This document shows, in pieces, positions 20,307 to 29,716 of a stretch of DNA of 64,000 bases. Position numbers and translations under genes: made by a program. The notes under the pieces were generated by a model. That model saw only the letters and a program-made list of their open reading frames with translations, did not search any database and was not told where the DNA came from. Source of the stretch: Raineyella antarctica (lineage in GTDB: Bacteria > Actinomycetota > Actinomycetes > Propionibacteriales > Propionibacteriaceae); contig NZ_FMYF01000003.1 in NCBI RefSeq assembly GCF_900092135.1, positions 186,001 through 250,000 on the forward strand, read 5' to 3'. How positions within the stretch are numbered: position 1 is the stretch's first letter; each line of letters starts with the position of its first letter.

Positions 20307-21248
20307 GTGGCCACCCCAGAGGCGCCGGCGATCCGTACGACCGGGCTGACCAAGACCTTCGGCGGACGCCGGGTCGTCGACGGGATCGACCTCGACGTGC
20401 CGACCGGGTCGGTGTACGGCTTCCTCGGGCCGAACGGCTCGGGCAAGACCACCACGATCCGGATGCTGCTCGGCCTGGCCCGCCCCACCGCCGGCGAGAT
20501 CACCATGCTGGGTTCGGCGGTGCCGGCCCAGGTGACGAGGGTGCTCCCCCGGGTCGGCGCCCTGGTCGAGGGGCCAGCCTTCCACCCGCAACTGAGCGGG
20601 CGTGCCAACCTGGCCCGGCTGGACGCCGCCGACGCCACCAGCGACCCGCGCACCGCGCCGGAGCGGATCGCGACCGCGCTGGAGCGGGTCGGCCTGCAAC
20701 ACGCCCGGGACAAGCGCTTCCGGGTCTACTCGCTGGGCATGAAGCAGCGCCTCGGCATCGCCGCCGGCCTGCTGGTGCCCCGTGACCTGCTGGTCCTCGA
20801 CGAGCCGACCAACGGCCTGGACCCGCAGGGCACCCGCGAGGTACGGCACCTGATCGACTCACTCGCCGCGGACGGCATCACCGTCCTGGTCTCCAGCCAC
20901 CTGCTGTCCGAGATCGAGCAGGTCTGCACCCACCTGGGCGTGATGCGCGAGGGCCGGCTGGTCGCCCAGGGACCGATCGACCAACTGCGCTCGCAAGGTC
21001 GTACGCTGCTGCGGCTGCGCACGGGCGAGCCCGCCGAGGCGATCACTGTCCTGCGGCGGATGGGTGCCGACGAGACGAGCCACCAGGGTGACACCGTGCT
21101 GGCCGGCGGGATGGACCAGGCGCCCGAGGCGGTCGTGGCCGCCCTGGTCGCCGCGGGCGTCGGGGTGCGCGAGTTCACCGTCCGGGCACCCTCCCTGGAG
21201 GACGTCTTCATCGGCCTGACCGGAGAGGGTTTCGATGTCAGTGGCTAG
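20307..21248 (+). CDS. ABC transporter ATP-binding protein (ABC-2 exporter)
   Basis: 313 residues with Walker A GPNGSGKTTT, signature YSLGMKQRLGIAAGLL, Walker B LLVLDEPTNGLDPQG and the switch His (VSSHLLSE). The DrrA/CcmA-type architecture has a C-terminal extension. GTG start 3 bp after the LolA-like gene; the 3' end overlaps the permease gene by 14 bp. Substrate unknown; the gene order suggests envelope lipid or lipoprotein export. Confidence 0.92.
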   Translation: MATPEAPAIRTTGLTKTFGGRRVVDGIDLDVPTGSVYGFLGPNGSGKTTTIRMLLGLARPTAGEITMLGSAVPAQVTRVLPRVGALVEGPAFHPQLSGRANLARLDAADATSDPRTAPERIATALERVGLQHARDKRFRVYSLGMKQRLGIAAGLLVPRDLLVLDEPTNGLDPQGTREVRHLIDSLAADGITVLVSSHLLSEIEQVCTHLGVMREGRLVAQGPIDQLRSQGRTLLRLRTGEPAEAITVLRRMGADETSHQGDTVLAGGMDQAPEAVVAALVAAGVGVREFTVRAPSLEDVFIGLTGEGFDVSG

Positions 21249-22068
21249 CGGGGTCAGCGGCTGGTTCCGCTTCCTGGGGTCCGAGCTCCGCCTGGTGTTC
21301 GGCCGGCGGCGCAACCAGATCGGCCTGCTGGTACTGGCCGGCATCCCGGTGATGCTCGCGGTGACGCTGCGGCTGTCCGGTCACCAGGGAGAGCACGGCC
21401 CCGACTTCTTCAGCTCGATCACGTCGAACGGCATCTTCGTGGCGCTCGCCGCGCTGTCGGTGGAGCTCACCCTGTTCCTGCCGCTGGCGATCGCGATCCT
21501 CGCGGGGGACGCGATCGCCAGCGAGGCGAACCTGGGCACGCTGCGCTACCTGCTCACCGTCCCGGTGCCGCGCTCACGACTGCTGGCGGTCAAGTACGTG
21601 GCGCTGGTGATCGGCGGGCTGGCCGGCGTTGCCGTGGTGGCCGTGGCCGGTGTGGTCGCCGGTGGCGTGGCCTTCGGCCTGGGGCCGGTGACCACCCTGT
21701 CCGGCATCCAGATCGGGATGGGGGTGGCCTCCGTACGCCTCCTGCTGGCCATGCTCTACGTGACCGCGGGCCTGGCCGCGCTGGCGGCCATCGGCCTGTT
21801 CATCTCGACCCTGACCGAACAGCCCATCGTGGCGATGGTGGCGACCACCGCCGTGTCGACGCTGATGTGGATCCTGGACGCGGTCCCCCAGTTGGCCTTC
21901 CTGCATCCCTGGTTGCTGGTGCACCACTGGCCGGCTTTCGGGGACCTGTTCCGCCAGCCGGTCTTCACCGACGGGATCGTCGCAGGGTTGTGGCTGGCCC
22001 TCGGCTACGCCGTGGTCTTCTACGTCGCCGCCTGGGCGACCTTCATCCGCCGCGACATCACCAGCTGA
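21235..22068 (+). CDS. ABC-2 type exporter permease
   Basis: 277 residues with about six membrane helices. It has the ABC-2 feature of a cytoplasmic segment between helices 2 and 3 (GDAIASEANLGTLRYLLTVPVPRSRLLAVKYV). The start lies within the end of the ATPase gene, so the two are co-translated and form one exporter with the preceding ATPase. Confidence 0.88.
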   Translation: MSVASGVSGWFRFLGSELRLVFGRRRNQIGLLVLAGIPVMLAVTLRLSGHQGEHGPDFFSSITSNGIFVALAALSVELTLFLPLAIAILAGDAIASEANLGTLRYLLTVPVPRSRLLAVKYVALVIGGLAGVAVVAVAGVVAGGVAFGLGPVTTLSGIQIGMGVASVRLLLAMLYVTAGLAALAAIGLFISTLTEQPIVAMVATTAVSTLMWILDAVPQLAFLHPWLLVHHWPAFGDLFRQPVFTDGIVAGLWLALGYAVVFYVAAWATFIRRDITS

Positions 22069-22086
22069 CAGGTCGTAGGAGGCGCG

Positions 22087-22407
22087 TCAGGGGGCGATCA
22101 GCACCACTTCGCCGGTCGGCCCCTCACAGCGGAGCACCTTCCCCCGGACGCACGTGAACGGTACGTCGGCACCGAGCAGGGGGTTGAACGCCTGCACCTG
22201 GAACTGCGCGGCAGCACCGGTGACCTTGGCCACGGAGTCGCGGGTGGCAACGGCGAGCTGGCAGCTCGCGCCACCCGCGACTCCTAGTCCCGCCTCACAC
22301 ATCCGGCCGGCGCCGGGGAGCCTGTCGGCGTACGAACGCCACAGGATCCCCAGCACCAGCACCAGGAAGACGACGACCGCCAGGAGGAAGGGCCACAGAC
22401 GTTTCAC
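22087..22407 (-). CDS. Small membrane-anchored protein downstream of ptsI
   Basis: 106 residues: one N-terminal hydrophobic helix (about 5-23), then a short extracytoplasmic domain with four Cys residues that could form disulfides. The ATG overlaps the ptsI stop as ATGA, so it is translated with ptsI. No family recognised, and any role in sugar transport is speculation. Confidence 0.7.
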   Translation of the reverse strand: MKRLWPFLLAVVVFLVLVLGILWRSYADRLPGAGRMCEAGLGVAGGASCQLAVATRDSVAKVTGAAAQFQVQAFNPLLGADVPFTCVRGKVLRCEGPTGEVVLIAP

Positions 22408-24107
22408 CCCCCGAGGATAGCGGTGGCCTCCTCGCGCGCCTCGATCGAGCCCTTGGCGTCAACGGCCGCCGCAGCGGCGCGGCGGCACTGGTCGAGGGTG
22501 ACCGCCGACAGCTGGGCACCCACGGCGGCCAGCGCCGGGGCCGCCGCCGACAGCGAGGTCACGCCGAGACCGGTCAGCACACAGGCCAGCAGCGGGTCCG
22601 CGGCCGCCTCGCCGCACACCCCGACAGGCTTGCCGGCCCGCTGGCCGGCCTCCGCGGTGAGTTGCACCAGGCGGAGCACTGCCGGCTGCCACGGGTCGGT
22701 GAGGGTCGACAGGTACGGCGACATCCGGTCGGCGGCCATCGTGTACTGCGACAGGTCGTTGGTGCCGATCGAGAAGAACTCGACGTGCTCCAGCACCTTG
22801 TCGGCGCGCAGCGCGACACCCGGGACCTCGACCATCACGCCCGGGAACAGCCCGCGCTCACGGCACAGCCCGGCGAACCACTCGGCCTCGCTGACGGTGG
22901 ACATCATCGGAGCCATCACCCAGGCCTCGACGTCGGAGGCCTCGGCGGCCGCCTTGATCGCGTCCAGCTGGTGGGTCATCAGCTCGGGGCGGTCCAGGGC
23001 GATCCGCATCCCGCGTACGCCGAGGGAGGGGTTCTCCTCGTTCGGCATGTTCGCGAAGACCAACGGCTTGTCCGACCCGGCATCCAGGGTGCGGACGACG
23101 ACCTTGTGTCCCCGGAAGGCCTCGAAGACCTCCAGGTAGACGGCCGTCTGCTCCTCCAGGGTCGGCTCGACCTGGGCGCTGAGGAAGGCCAGCTCGGTGC
23201 GGAACAGCCCCACGCCCTCGGCGATGCCCGGTGCGGCGGCCTTGCGGGCGGCGGCGCCGTCCTGGACGTTGGCCAGCAGCTGGACCCGGTAGCCGTCGGA
23301 GGTCTGCGCCGGGCCCTGCCAGGCGCGGATCCGGTCCGCCTTCTCGGCCGCCTCGGCAACCATCCGGTGCGCCAGCTCGCCCTCCGGGTTCTGGGTGAGC
23401 TCGCCCGTCTCGCCGTCGACGAGCAGCTGGGTGCCGTCCTCGACCTGGAACAGCAGCTCGCCGACCGCCACGACGCAGGGGATGCCGAGCTGGCGGGCGA
23501 TGATCGCGGTATGGCTGGTCTTGCCGCCCAGGGCGGTGACCAGGGCGGCGATGACCTCCGGGCGCAGGCCGGCGGTGTCGGCGGGTGCGAGGTCGTCGGC
23601 CAGCAGCACGACCGGCTCCTGCGGGTCGGGCACGCCCGGCTCGGGCTCACCGCGCAGCTCGGCGATGACCCGGTCACGAACGTCCTTCAGGTCGGTCGTC
23701 CGCTCGGCCATCAGGCCGCCGATCTTCTCGAACTTGGCCACGAACGTGCCGGTCGCCTGGACGGCGGCCCACTCGGCCGAGGCGCCACCATCGATGTGCT
23801 TGTTGACCGTACGCTGCCAGCCGCGGTCCGTGGCGAGCGCGGACGTGGCGGCGAGCACCTCGGAGGCGTGCCCGGTGACCATCGATGCCCGGCTGGCCAG
23901 GCGGCTGCCGACGGTGGCGGCCGCGGCGGCGAACCGCTCCTTCTCGCCCTGGCGGGCATCCTCGGGGACCTCGGGGCCGGCGGTGGGCAGCTCGGGGCGG
24001 GGGCGGACCCACTGCACCGGGGCATAGCCGACTCCGCCGACGACACCGAGTCCGGTCAGGGTGACAGGTTCGCCCGGGATGGTGGCCCGGAAACGCGCAG
24101 ACGTCAT
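22404..24107 (-). CDS. ptsI: Phosphoenolpyruvate--protein phosphotransferase (PTS enzyme I)
   Basis: Takes phosphate from phosphoenolpyruvate and passes it to HPr, the first step of all PTS sugar uptake. 567 residues, the normal length. The phospho-accepting His is in GGKTSHTAIIARQLGIPCVVAVG; the PEP-binding C-terminal barrel has VVVRTLDAGSDKP, NPSLGVRGMRIAL, FFSIGTNDLSQYTMAADR and the catalytic Cys in PVGVCGEAAADP. It is divergent to fruR-fruK-fruA-ptsH across a shared 142-bp control region. Confidence 0.96.
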   Translation of the reverse strand: MTSARFRATIPGEPVTLTGLGVVGGVGYAPVQWVRPRPELPTAGPEVPEDARQGEKERFAAAAATVGSRLASRASMVTGHASEVLAATSALATDRGWQRTVNKHIDGGASAEWAAVQATGTFVAKFEKIGGLMAERTTDLKDVRDRVIAELRGEPEPGVPDPQEPVVLLADDLAPADTAGLRPEVIAALVTALGGKTSHTAIIARQLGIPCVVAVGELLFQVEDGTQLLVDGETGELTQNPEGELAHRMVAEAAEKADRIRAWQGPAQTSDGYRVQLLANVQDGAAARKAAAPGIAEGVGLFRTELAFLSAQVEPTLEEQTAVYLEVFEAFRGHKVVVRTLDAGSDKPLVFANMPNEENPSLGVRGMRIALDRPELMTHQLDAIKAAAEASDVEAWVMAPMMSTVSEAEWFAGLCRERGLFPGVMVEVPGVALRADKVLEHVEFFSIGTNDLSQYTMAADRMSPYLSTLTDPWQPAVLRLVQLTAEAGQRAGKPVGVCGEAAADPLLACVLTGLGVTSLSAAAPALAAVGAQLSAVTLDQCRRAAAAAVDAKGSIEAREEATAILGG

Positions 24108-24154
24108 TGGGATCTTCTTCCTCTTCGAAGTTGTGCGCTTGGCTCAACGTTAAC

Positions 24155-24220
24155 GGAATGGCGTTGACATTCCAACACAAACGGGCATACTTCTTCTCAG
24201 AGGTCACAGCCAAACGGGCA
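24155..24220 (+). promoter_or_regulatory. fruR promoter and operator region
   Basis: TTGACA at 24164-24169 followed after 16 bp by CATACT (24186-24191) is a strong -35/-10 pair directed at fruR. It is overlapped by the inverted repeat GGAATG-N7-CATTCC (24155-24173) and by two direct copies of CAAACGGGCA at 24178-24187 and 24211-24220, exactly 33 bp apart. These are likely binding sites for FruR, possibly also acting on divergent ptsI. Which element binds which protein is inferred. Confidence 0.65.
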
Positions 24221-24249
24221 GACCCGGACATTCATCTCGAGGAGGATTC

Positions 24250-25029
24250 ATGTACGCGGAAGAGCGCCGGGCTGCGATCGTCGACGCGGCGCGCAACGCC
24301 GGTCGCGTCCGGGTCGCCGACCTCGCTGAGCAGTTCGCGGTGGCACCCGAGACGATACGCCGGGACCTGGACGTGCTGGAAGGGGAGGGTGCCCTACGAC
24401 GTGTCCATGGCGGGGCCATCCCCCTGGACGGCTTCGAGGCCCACGAGGCCGCCCTCCCCGACCGCGAGGTCGAGAACGCCGAGGCCAAGCGTGCGATCGC
24501 CGCAGCCGCCCTCACCTACGTCCCGGCATCCGACGGCACGATCGTCCTCGACGCCGGCTCCACGACGGGGGCGCTGGCCTCCGCCCTGGTCCAGCAGCCC
24601 CGCGCGTACAGCGGGCTGTCGGTGGTGACCAACTCGGTCCCCGCCGCCCTCGCCCTCACCGCCGTCGAGCAGCACACCGTGCTGATGCTCGGCGGCACGG
24701 TGCGCGCCGTCACCCAGGCCACCGTCGGCCCCACCACCCTGGAGCTCCTGGGCCGGGTCCGGGTAGACGTCGTCTTCCTCGGCACCAACGGCATCTCCGC
24801 GGGTTTCGGCCTGACCACGCCTGACGCGGCCGAGGCCGCGGTCAAGCGCGGCATGGTCGCGGTCGCCAGGCGCCGAGTGGTCCTCGCCGACCAGACCAAG
24901 TTCGGGCACGACTTCTTCATCAGGTTCGCCGCACTCAAGGACCTCGACGTGCTCATCACCGATGCGAAGCCCACCGGCTCCCTCGCCTCCGCCCTGTCCG
25001 ACAACGACATCGAAGTAGTGGTCGCATGA
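24250..25029 (+). CDS. fruR: DeoR family transcriptional regulator of fructose utilisation
   Basis: 259 residues. The N-terminal winged helix RVADLAEQFAVAPETIRRDLDVLEGEGALRRVHGGAI is the DeoR signature; the C-terminal sugar-phosphate-sensing domain has IVLDAGSTTGALA, VVTNSVPAA and VFLGTNGISAGFGLTTPDAAEAAVK. GAGGAGG precedes the ATG. The next gene, fruK, starts 4 bp before its stop. In this family fructose phosphates release the repressor; local autoregulation is likely. Confidence 0.9.
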   Translation: MYAEERRAAIVDAARNAGRVRVADLAEQFAVAPETIRRDLDVLEGEGALRRVHGGAIPLDGFEAHEAALPDREVENAEAKRAIAAAALTYVPASDGTIVLDAGSTTGALASALVQQPRAYSGLSVVTNSVPAALALTAVEQHTVLMLGGTVRAVTQATVGPTTLELLGRVRVDVVFLGTNGISAGFGLTTPDAAEAAVKRGMVAVARRRVVLADQTKFGHDFFIRFAALKDLDVLITDAKPTGSLASALSDNDIEVVVA

Positions 25030-25988
25030 TCGTCACCTTCACCGCCAACCCGAGCATCGACCGTACGGCCGAGCTCGGCGCCCCGCTCGAACGCGGGAGC
25101 GTCAACCGCCTCCGGTCCGTCCACGACGGTCCGGGCGGCAAGGGGATCAATGTCTCCCGGGCCCTGCGCCTGGCCGACGTGCCCACCCTGGCCGTACTGC
25201 CCTCACCCGACCGCCACCCGCTGACCGAGGCCCTCGTCGAGGCCGACGTCCCGCACCGGGCGATCCCGGTCACGGCGCGGGTCCGTACCAACATCACCCT
25301 GACCGAGGACGACGGCACCACGACCAAGCTGAACGAGCCCGGCGCCCTGCTGGCACCGGAGGCGCTCACCGTGCTGCGCGACGCACTGGTCGAGCACGCC
25401 CGGGAGGCACGCTGGGTGGCCCTGTGCGGATCGCTTCCCCCGGGACCGCAGACCGACTGGTACGCCGACCTGGTCGAGGCCCTCCGTGAGACCTCGGCCC
25501 TGATCGCCGTCGACACCTCGGACAGCCCGTTGACCGGGCTGGCCGACCGGATGCCGGGCGCGGCCCCCGACCTGCTCAAGCCCAACGCGTACGAGCTGGC
25601 CCAGCTCACCGGCGCCGACGGCGACCTGCTGGAGACAGCGGCGGAGGCCGGCGACTTCGGCCCGACCGTCGAGGCGGCCCGCCGCCTGGTGGGGCGCGGG
25701 GTGACGTACGTGCTCGCCACGCTCGGTGCCGCCGGCGCCGTCCTGGCCAGCGCCGACGGGGCGTGGACCGCCACCCCGCCGAAGATCGTGCCGATCAGCA
25801 CGGTCGGGGCGGGCGACTCCTCCCTCGCCGGCTTCCTCCTCGCCCACGTCCGAGGCGACTCCCCCGCCGACTGCCTGCGTACGGCGGTCGCCTACGGCTC
25901 CGGCGCCACTGCGCTGCCGGGCACCACCGTTCCCCGTCCCGACCAGATCGACCCCCTCGGCGCCTCCGTCGCCGCCTACACCAACTAG
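25026..25988 (+). CDS. fruK: 1-Phosphofructokinase
   Basis: Phosphorylates fructose 1-phosphate, the product of the fructose PTS, to fructose 1,6-bisphosphate. 320 residues of the PfkB/ribokinase fold with the first signature GPGGKGINVSRAL (about residue 37) and the second ISTVGAGDSSLAGFLLAH carrying the catalytic Asp. ATGA-type overlap with fruR; fruA follows after 8 bp. Confidence 0.95.
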   Translation: MIVTFTANPSIDRTAELGAPLERGSVNRLRSVHDGPGGKGINVSRALRLADVPTLAVLPSPDRHPLTEALVEADVPHRAIPVTARVRTNITLTEDDGTTTKLNEPGALLAPEALTVLRDALVEHAREARWVALCGSLPPGPQTDWYADLVEALRETSALIAVDTSDSPLTGLADRMPGAAPDLLKPNAYELAQLTGADGDLLETAAEAGDFGPTVEAARRLVGRGVTYVLATLGAAGAVLASADGAWTATPPKIVPISTVGAGDSSLAGFLLAHVRGDSPADCLRTAVAYGSGATALPGTTVPRPDQIDPLGASVAAYTN

Positions 25989-25996
25989 GAAGCAGA

Positions 25997-28051
25997 ATGT
26001 CCGATCTCATCACCACCCAGCTGGTGACCCTCGACGCCCAACTCGGCGCCACGAAGGAAGAAGTCATCCGGTCATTGGCGGCGAACGTCGCAGCCGCCGG
26101 TCGGTCCACCTCCGCGGACGGCCTGTCAGCCGACGTCCTGGAGCGCGAGGCCAAGGCCGCGACCGGCCTGCCCGGAGGCATCGCCATCCCGCACTGCCGC
26201 TCCACCCACATGACCACCGGTTCGCTGGCCTTCGCCCGGCTCCGTCCAGCGGTCGACTTCGGCGACAAGGAGGGGCCGGCCGACCTGGTCTTCCTGATCG
26301 CCGCGGCCGAGGGGGAGGGCCAGGCGCACCTCAAGCTGCTCTCCAAGCTCGCCCGGGCCCTGGTCCGCAAGGACTTCGTCGCCTCCCTGCGCGCGGCGCA
26401 GACCGAGCAGGAGGTAGTGGACCTGGTCGACGGCGTGATCAACCCGCCGGCCCGCACTGCCCCCGCCGCCGCAGCAGCCGCCACCGGTGCAGCCGCTGCC
26501 GGTGCGGCCGTCGCGGCCGGCTCGGCCACCGTCCCTGCCGCCGCCACGGAGGTCCCGGCCGCCGGCCCGCGTCGCCTGGTCGCGGTCACCGCGTGCCCGA
26601 CGGGCATCGCCCACACCTACATGGCCGCCGACTCCCTCGAGCAGGCGGCCAAGGAGATGGGCTACGACCTGCAGGTCGAGACCCAGGGCTCCTCCAGCTT
26701 CACCCCGCTGCCGCAGGAGTACATCGACTCGGCGGACGCGGTGATCTTCGCCACCGACGTCGGCGTACGTGACCGCGACCGGTTCGCCGGCAAGCCGGGC
26801 ACCGAGTCGGGCGTCAAGGCGGGCATCTCCGACCCCCGGGGCCTGATCACCAAGGCGCTCGCAGCGGCCGACGACCCGCGCGGTCACCGGATCGCCGGTG
26901 GCGGCGGTGGCGAGAAGAGCGCCGGGGACACCGGCAACCTGAACTGGGGCAAGCGCATCCAGCAGGCGCTGATGACCGGCGTGTCCTACATGATCCCGTT
27001 CGTCGCCGCCGGCGGTCTGCTGATCGCCCTGGGCTTCCTGCTCGGCGGGTACCAGATCGCCCTCGGCACCACGGCCAAGGACATCCTCGCCAACAACTCG
27101 CTGAGCAACCTGCCGGCCGGCGGCCTGATGACCTACCTCGGCGTGGTGCTGTTCACCATCGGCGCGTCGGCCTTCGGCTTCCTGGTCCCGGCGTTGTCCG
27201 GCTACATCGCGTACGCCCTCGCCGGCCGACCGGGTATCGCTCCCGGCTTCGTCGGCGGCGCCATCGCCGTGGCCCTCAACGCCGGCTTCATCGGCGGTCT
27301 GGTCACCGGCCTGGTCGCCGGCCTGGTCGCCATGTGGATCGGCTCGTACAAGGCACCGCGCTGGCTCGCCGGCCTGATGCCGGTCGTGATCATCCCGCTG
27401 CTGACCACGCTGGTCACCGGCCTGCTGATGTACCTGCTGCTCGGCCGCCCGCTGGCCGCGCTGATGACCGCCCTGCAGAACTGGCTGACCGGCATGTCGA
27501 GCGGCGGCGCGATCGTGCTGGGGATCATCCTCGGCCTGATGATGTGCTTCGACCTGGGTGGCCCCGTCAACAAGTCGGCCTACCTCTTCGCCACCGCCGG
27601 CCTGTCCTCGGGCACCACTGCGTCCCTGATGATCATGGCCGCCGTGATGGCCACGGGCATGGTCCCGCCGCTGGCGATGGCCCTGGCCACCACCGTCCGC
27701 CCGAAGCTCTTCACCGAGCCCGAGCTCGAGAACGGCCGGGCCGCCTGGCTGCTGGGGGCCTCGTTCATCTCCGAGGGCGCGATCCCGTTCGCCGCGGCCG
27801 ACCCGCTGCGGGTCATCCCCTCGATGATGGCGGGCGGCGCCCTGACCGGTGCACTCTCGATGGCCTTCCACGTCACCCTGCGGGCTCCCCACGGCGGCAT
27901 CTTCGTGTTCTTCGCCATCAACCCGATCTGGGGCTTCCTGGTGGCGCTGGTCGCGGGCATGGTGCTCAGTGCGATGATCGTCATCGTCCTCAAGTCCATG
28001 ACCCGACGCAGCGCCGTCGAGACCGACGCCGCAGTACCCGTCACCGCCTGA
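25997..28051 (+). CDS. fruA: PTS fructose transporter, fused EIIA-EIIB-EIIC
   Basis: Imports fructose and phosphorylates it at C1. 684 residues from ATG 25997: EIIA (about 1-150) with phospho-His in GIAIPHCRSTH; an Ala-rich linker; EIIB (about 195-295) with the phospho-Cys in VTACPTGIAHTYMAADSLE; and EIIC (about 325-680) with around nine to ten membrane helices and the conserved GLITG/NAGFIGGLVTGLVAG and ISEGAIPFAAADPLRV segments. The open frame extends further upstream only as a shadow of fruK. Confidence 0.95.
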   Translation: MSDLITTQLVTLDAQLGATKEEVIRSLAANVAAAGRSTSADGLSADVLEREAKAATGLPGGIAIPHCRSTHMTTGSLAFARLRPAVDFGDKEGPADLVFLIAAAEGEGQAHLKLLSKLARALVRKDFVASLRAAQTEQEVVDLVDGVINPPARTAPAAAAAATGAAAAGAAVAAGSATVPAAATEVPAAGPRRLVAVTACPTGIAHTYMAADSLEQAAKEMGYDLQVETQGSSSFTPLPQEYIDSADAVIFATDVGVRDRDRFAGKPGTESGVKAGISDPRGLITKALAAADDPRGHRIAGGGGGEKSAGDTGNLNWGKRIQQALMTGVSYMIPFVAAGGLLIALGFLLGGYQIALGTTAKDILANNSLSNLPAGGLMTYLGVVLFTIGASAFGFLVPALSGYIAYALAGRPGIAPGFVGGAIAVALNAGFIGGLVTGLVAGLVAMWIGSYKAPRWLAGLMPVVIIPLLTTLVTGLLMYLLLGRPLAALMTALQNWLTGMSSGGAIVLGIILGLMMCFDLGGPVNKSAYLFATAGLSSGTTASLMIMAAVMATGMVPPLAMALATTVRPKLFTEPELENGRAAWLLGASFISEGAIPFAAADPLRVIPSMMAGGALTGALSMAFHVTLRAPHGGIFVFFAINPIWGFLVALVAGMVLSAMIVIVLKSMTRRSAVETDAAVPVTA

Positions 28052-28105
28052 TCTCCGCCTGACCACGCCCAGTAGACTGACCCAACCAGATTCAAAGGAG
28101 AACTC

Positions 28106-28372
28106 ATGCCGTCCACCAACGTCATCGTCGGGTCCGCCGTCGGCCTGCACGCCCGCCCCGCTTCGATCATCGCCGAGGCAGCATCCGAGTACGACGACGA
28201 GATCCTGATCTCGCTCGCCGATGACCCGGACGAAGAGCCCGCCGATGCGTCCTCGTCCCTGCTGATCATGGCGCTCGGCGCCGAGAAGGGCCGCGAGGTC
28301 ATCGTCGAGTCCGAGAACGAGGAGGCGATGCAGAAGATCGCCGACCTGGTCGCTCGCGACCTCGACGCCTGA
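28106..28372 (+). CDS. ptsH: PTS phosphocarrier protein HPr
   Basis: 88 residues; accepts phosphate from enzyme I on His15 in GLHARPA and donates it to FruA. The region corresponding to the Firmicutes regulatory Ser46 site reads DASSSLLIMALGA; regulatory phosphorylation is not expected in actinobacteria. AAAGGAG lies seven bases before the ATG. TAGACT at 28073-28078 might provide a separate promoter. A strong hairpin terminator follows. Confidence 0.95.
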   Translation: MPSTNVIVGSAVGLHARPASIIAEAASEYDDEILISLADDPDEEPADASSSLLIMALGAEKGREVIVESENEEAMQKIADLVARDLDA

Positions 28373-28405
28373 GCAGCACGCAGCACCGGTAGCAACACGT
28401 AGCAC

Positions 28406-28444
28406 GCCGTGCCCCGCTCACCCTCCGGGTGGGCGGGGCACGGC
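28406..28444. terminator. Hairpin terminator after ptsH
   Basis: GCCGTGCCCCGCTCACCC and its near-perfect complement GGGTGGGCGGGGCACGGC form a stem of about 17 bp with a very short loop. It ends the fructose operon and lies in front of the end of the convergent lipoprotein gene, so it may work in both directions. There is no U-tract, as is usual in high-GC actinobacteria. Confidence 0.85.
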
Positions 28445-28472
28445 GCTGTCCGACGGTGCTGTCCGAGCCGCG

Positions 28473-29645
28473 TCAGGCGGGACCGCAGGTGCTGCCAGGG
28501 GGCAGGGTGGGGTCCGGGAGCGGCTGCATCGGCGCACCGGCACCGGCATCGGCCGACCAGGGGCCGGAGGCGACCGCGGCGCCCGTGTCGTCCCGGAAGA
28601 GTGCCGTGGGGCCGGTGAAGGAGGAGTCCTCCAGCGCGTCATCGGTCGGCGCCTGCGACCCCACCCGGACGCCCGTCCCGGCGGTCGAGGCGGTGGCCAG
28701 GGCGGGGACGATCCCGGACCCGGTCACCAGCAGTCCGTGCAGCGGGCCGCCCAGCGGCTCGGTGAGGTGGCGGACCCGGGAGGTGTCGGGGGCGTCACTC
28801 GGCAGCGAGAGGTGGACCACGGCCCCGCCCTGGCCGTTCCAGCCCTGGGTGGTGAGCGGTTCGATCCGCTGGCCGGTACGGGTCCGGGCGAGCATCGGCC
28901 GGCAGCCGAGGTCGCCACCGGTCAGGGTGTCCGCGGTCACCGCGGTGAGCGGGTCGAGCTGGACGCCGAGGTGCAGGTCGGTCGTGCTGTCGGGACCGGA
29001 TGCCGCGAGGGTGAGGAGTCCGGCCTGCCAGGTCCCGCCCGGCCAGTGAGCAACCCCTGCGGGGATGTCGGCGGCCTGCTCGCCCCCGTACAGGCGGACC
29101 GGGGTGAGCCCGGCCACGGCGACCCGGTAGCTGGTCCGGCCCGAGTCGGACAGGCCACCGTCCGCGGTGCTGCGGTAGGCGTGCTCGACCAGCAGTTCGC
29201 CGTCGACCTCGGTGACATCGACCGGGCCGTACGCGGCCGCGACGATACCCAGGTCGAGCGGGCGGTCTCCGTCGTAGCCGAGCAGGTGCCAGCCGGTCGC
29301 GGTGGCATCGCCGATCGAGCACTGCAGCCGGACCAGCAGGTACCGGCGGGCCGGAGTACCGAGCCGCACCGTACGGGTCGCGACGACCTGGGCCTTCGAG
29401 GCCGTGCCGTCGGCCGGATCCGCGACAGCCGGCTGTCTTCCCCAGGACATCAGGGTGTCCAGCGCCGGCTTCTCCCAGCCGCAGCCGCCCCGGTAGGTGA
29501 AGTTGCGGTAGTCGATGTCCCCGATCGCCGGACCGACGGCTGCGGCGTCGGGACGCCCGGCACATCCCGCGACAACGCCACAGACCGCCAGCGCGGTCGC
29601 TGCGACCCGCACCGCACCGCGGCGGCGTTGGAGGACATGTTGCAT
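28473..29645 (-). CDS. Putative secreted lipoprotein, hypothetical
   Basis: 390 residues. The N-terminus has a basic stretch, a hydrophobic core and a lipobox VVAGC, so it should be lipidated on a Cys near residue 28 and held on the outer face of the membrane. The remainder is a beta-rich domain with few conserved motifs; I recognise no family. Transcribed divergently from the ABC-ATPase-like gene at 29717. Confidence 0.75.
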   Translation of the reverse strand: MQHVLQRRRGAVRVAATALAVCGVVAGCAGRPDAAAVGPAIGDIDYRNFTYRGGCGWEKPALDTLMSWGRQPAVADPADGTASKAQVVATRTVRLGTPARRYLLVRLQCSIGDATATGWHLLGYDGDRPLDLGIVAAAYGPVDVTEVDGELLVEHAYRSTADGGLSDSGRTSYRVAVAGLTPVRLYGGEQAADIPAGVAHWPGGTWQAGLLTLAASGPDSTTDLHLGVQLDPLTAVTADTLTGGDLGCRPMLARTRTGQRIEPLTTQGWNGQGGAVVHLSLPSDAPDTSRVRHLTEPLGGPLHGLLVTGSGIVPALATASTAGTGVRVGSQAPTDDALEDSSFTGPTALFRDDTGAAVASGPWSADAGAGAPMQPLPDPTLPPGSTCGPA

Positions 29646-29716
29646 GGCGTCACACTATCCAGCCCGGCAACCGGCGGTGCCGACCCGGTACCGGCGGACC
29701 TGATACCGTCGGCGGA

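Noticed and set aside
26126-28405. 759-codon - strand frame opposite fruA and ptsH
   Set aside because: Antisense shadow of well-supported PTS genes.
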